Source: Spirochaeta sp. (GTDB lineage: Bacteria; Spirochaetota; Spirochaetia; UBA9216). From it: a stretch of 6,093 nucleotides of DNA. The stretch spans positions 1 through 6,093 of the forward strand of contig DMKD01000165.1 of NCBI GenBank assembly GCA_003454605.1, read 5' to 3'. Under the pieces are notes generated by a model. The model did not search any database. It was not told where the DNA came from and saw only the letters and a program-made list of their open reading frames with translations. The position numbers and the translations under genes are program-made. Positions 5,423-6,093 of the stretch are shown here, one piece after another (the first letter of the stretch is position 1; each line of letters begins with the position of its first letter).

Positions 5423-6093
5423 ATGATGGGAATGCGTGAAACTTATACCGATTCGCTTATTATGCTTGCTGAAAAAGACGAAAGAATTTGTGTTCTCGAT
5501 GCTGACCTGCGGGTAGGGCACGGCACTAAGCCGTTTTATGACCGATTTCCCGAGAGGGGTTTCAACGTCGGTGTCGCCGAGGCAAATATGGTAGGTATTG
5601 CTGCCGGTCTTTCAGCCGGCGGGAAAATCCCCTTTGCCGAGACATTCGGCTGCTTTGCCGCACGCCGCGCCTATGATCAATTCTTTCTTTCCGGCAATTA
5701 TGCACAGCTAAATGTAAAACTGCTCGGCTCTGATCCTGGTGTGACGGCAACCTATAACGGCGGCACCCACATGCCCTTTGAGGACATAGCCATGATGAGG
5801 GTTATCCCCGGACTGACAATCGTATCACCTTGTGATCCCTATTCCCTAGGTCAATTAATAGAGCCAATTGCATACCACGAGGGTTGTGTTTATATGAGGA
5901 TGCCGCGAAAGGCTGAGCAGCAAATCTATAACGGCAATGAAAAACTTGAACTGGGAAAAGGCTATGTGCTGCGTGAAGGAACAGATATTACTATCGCCGC
6001 AACAGGTTTTGTGATGGTTCCCCAGGCTCTTAAGGCTGCAGAGCTCCTCGAAAAAAAAGGAATAAGTGCAGCGGTCATAGATTTTCACACAAT
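5423..6093 (+). CDS. Transketolase, C-terminal (pyrimidine-binding) subunit, 5' part
   Basis: The first 223 codons are present and the gene runs off the right edge. The full subunit is normally about 310 residues, so the C-terminal domain is mostly missing. It begins MMGMRETYTDSL; AAAGGA at 5412-5417, inside the end of the upstream gene, is the ribosome site, five bases before the ATG. NVGVAEANMVGIAAG at 48-62 carries the catalytic glutamate E53 that activates thiamine diphosphate. PFAETFGCFAARRAYDQF at 70-87 and GGTHMPFEDIAMMR (from 113, with H116) are the pyrimidine-domain substrate-channel motifs. R5 matches the phosphate-contacting arginine near the domain start. The loop normally reading ADLSxST is ADLRVGHGT at 27-35, lacking the phosphate-binding serine of yeast transketolase (S386), which hints at an altered substrate. 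It pairs with the upstream N-terminal subunit. Confidence 0.92.
   Translation, partial: MMGMRETYTDSLIMLAEKDERICVLDADLRVGHGTKPFYDRFPERGFNVGVAEANMVGIAAGLSAGGKIPFAETFGCFAARRAYDQFFLSGNYAQLNVKLLGSDPGVTATYNGGTHMPFEDIAMMRVIPGLTIVSPCDPYSLGQLIEPIAYHEGCVYMRMPRKAEQQIYNGNEKLELGKGYVLREGTDITIAATGFVMVPQALKAAELLEKKGISAAVIDFHT

Noticed and set aside
5855..6088. Minus-strand open frame of 77 codons
   Set aside because: It is antisense to the transketolase C-subunit, whose motifs are unambiguous in the plus frame.

Overview
The window is a compact carbohydrate-utilisation locus from an anaerobe-like bacterium with a diderm envelope. The substrate-binding protein has a signal-peptidase-I type leader (AFA|AGEQE) and no lipobox cysteine. 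That leader, the ROK regulator and the two-subunit transketolase would fit a free-living spirochaete, but this placement is only an impression from sequence style. All genes read through cleanly. I see no mobile element, CRISPR array, tRNA or rRNA, and no gene-free stretch over 300 bases.

Layout, left to right. A leftward unit holds a Gfo/Idh/MocA oxidoreductase (519-1733) followed by the start of a sugar ABC-transporter binding protein (417 to beyond the left edge). A rightward gene (1867-3183) encodes an isomerase of the L-fucose/L-arabinose isomerase superfamily. It is divergent from the oxidoreductase and convergent with a leftward ROK-family repressor (3242-4444); a 11-bp-stem hairpin lies between the two convergent stop codons. 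Divergent from the repressor is a rightward pair encoding the N-terminal (4587-5420) and C-terminal (5423 to beyond the right edge) halves of a transketolase.

The unifying feature is a 17-bp palindrome, TTACTTA-N3-TAAGTAA. It occurs once in front of each of the five transcription starts (440-456, 1754-1770, 1834-1850, 4483-4499, 4553-4569) and overlaps or directly follows the predicted -10 element where a promoter is recognisable. The ROK repressor is the only regulator in the window and carries one copy itself, so the parsimonious reading is one self-regulated regulon covering uptake, oxidoreduction, isomerisation and the transketolase.

Metabolic reading (inference): an ABC transporter imports a sugar or glycoside, the Gfo/Idh protein acts on it oxidoreductively, the FucI-like enzyme converts aldose to ketose, and the split transketolase cleaves a two-carbon unit from the ketose. 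No sugar kinase or aldolase is visible. An isomerase of this superfamily beside a two-subunit transketolase recalls the transketolase route of sulfoquinovose degradation (sulfo-TK). D-apiose degradation, which also uses a split transketolase but needs a kinase, is the main alternative. The transketolase C-half has an unusual sequence (ADLRVGHGT) where relatives carry the phosphate-binding serine, which supports a non-standard substrate.
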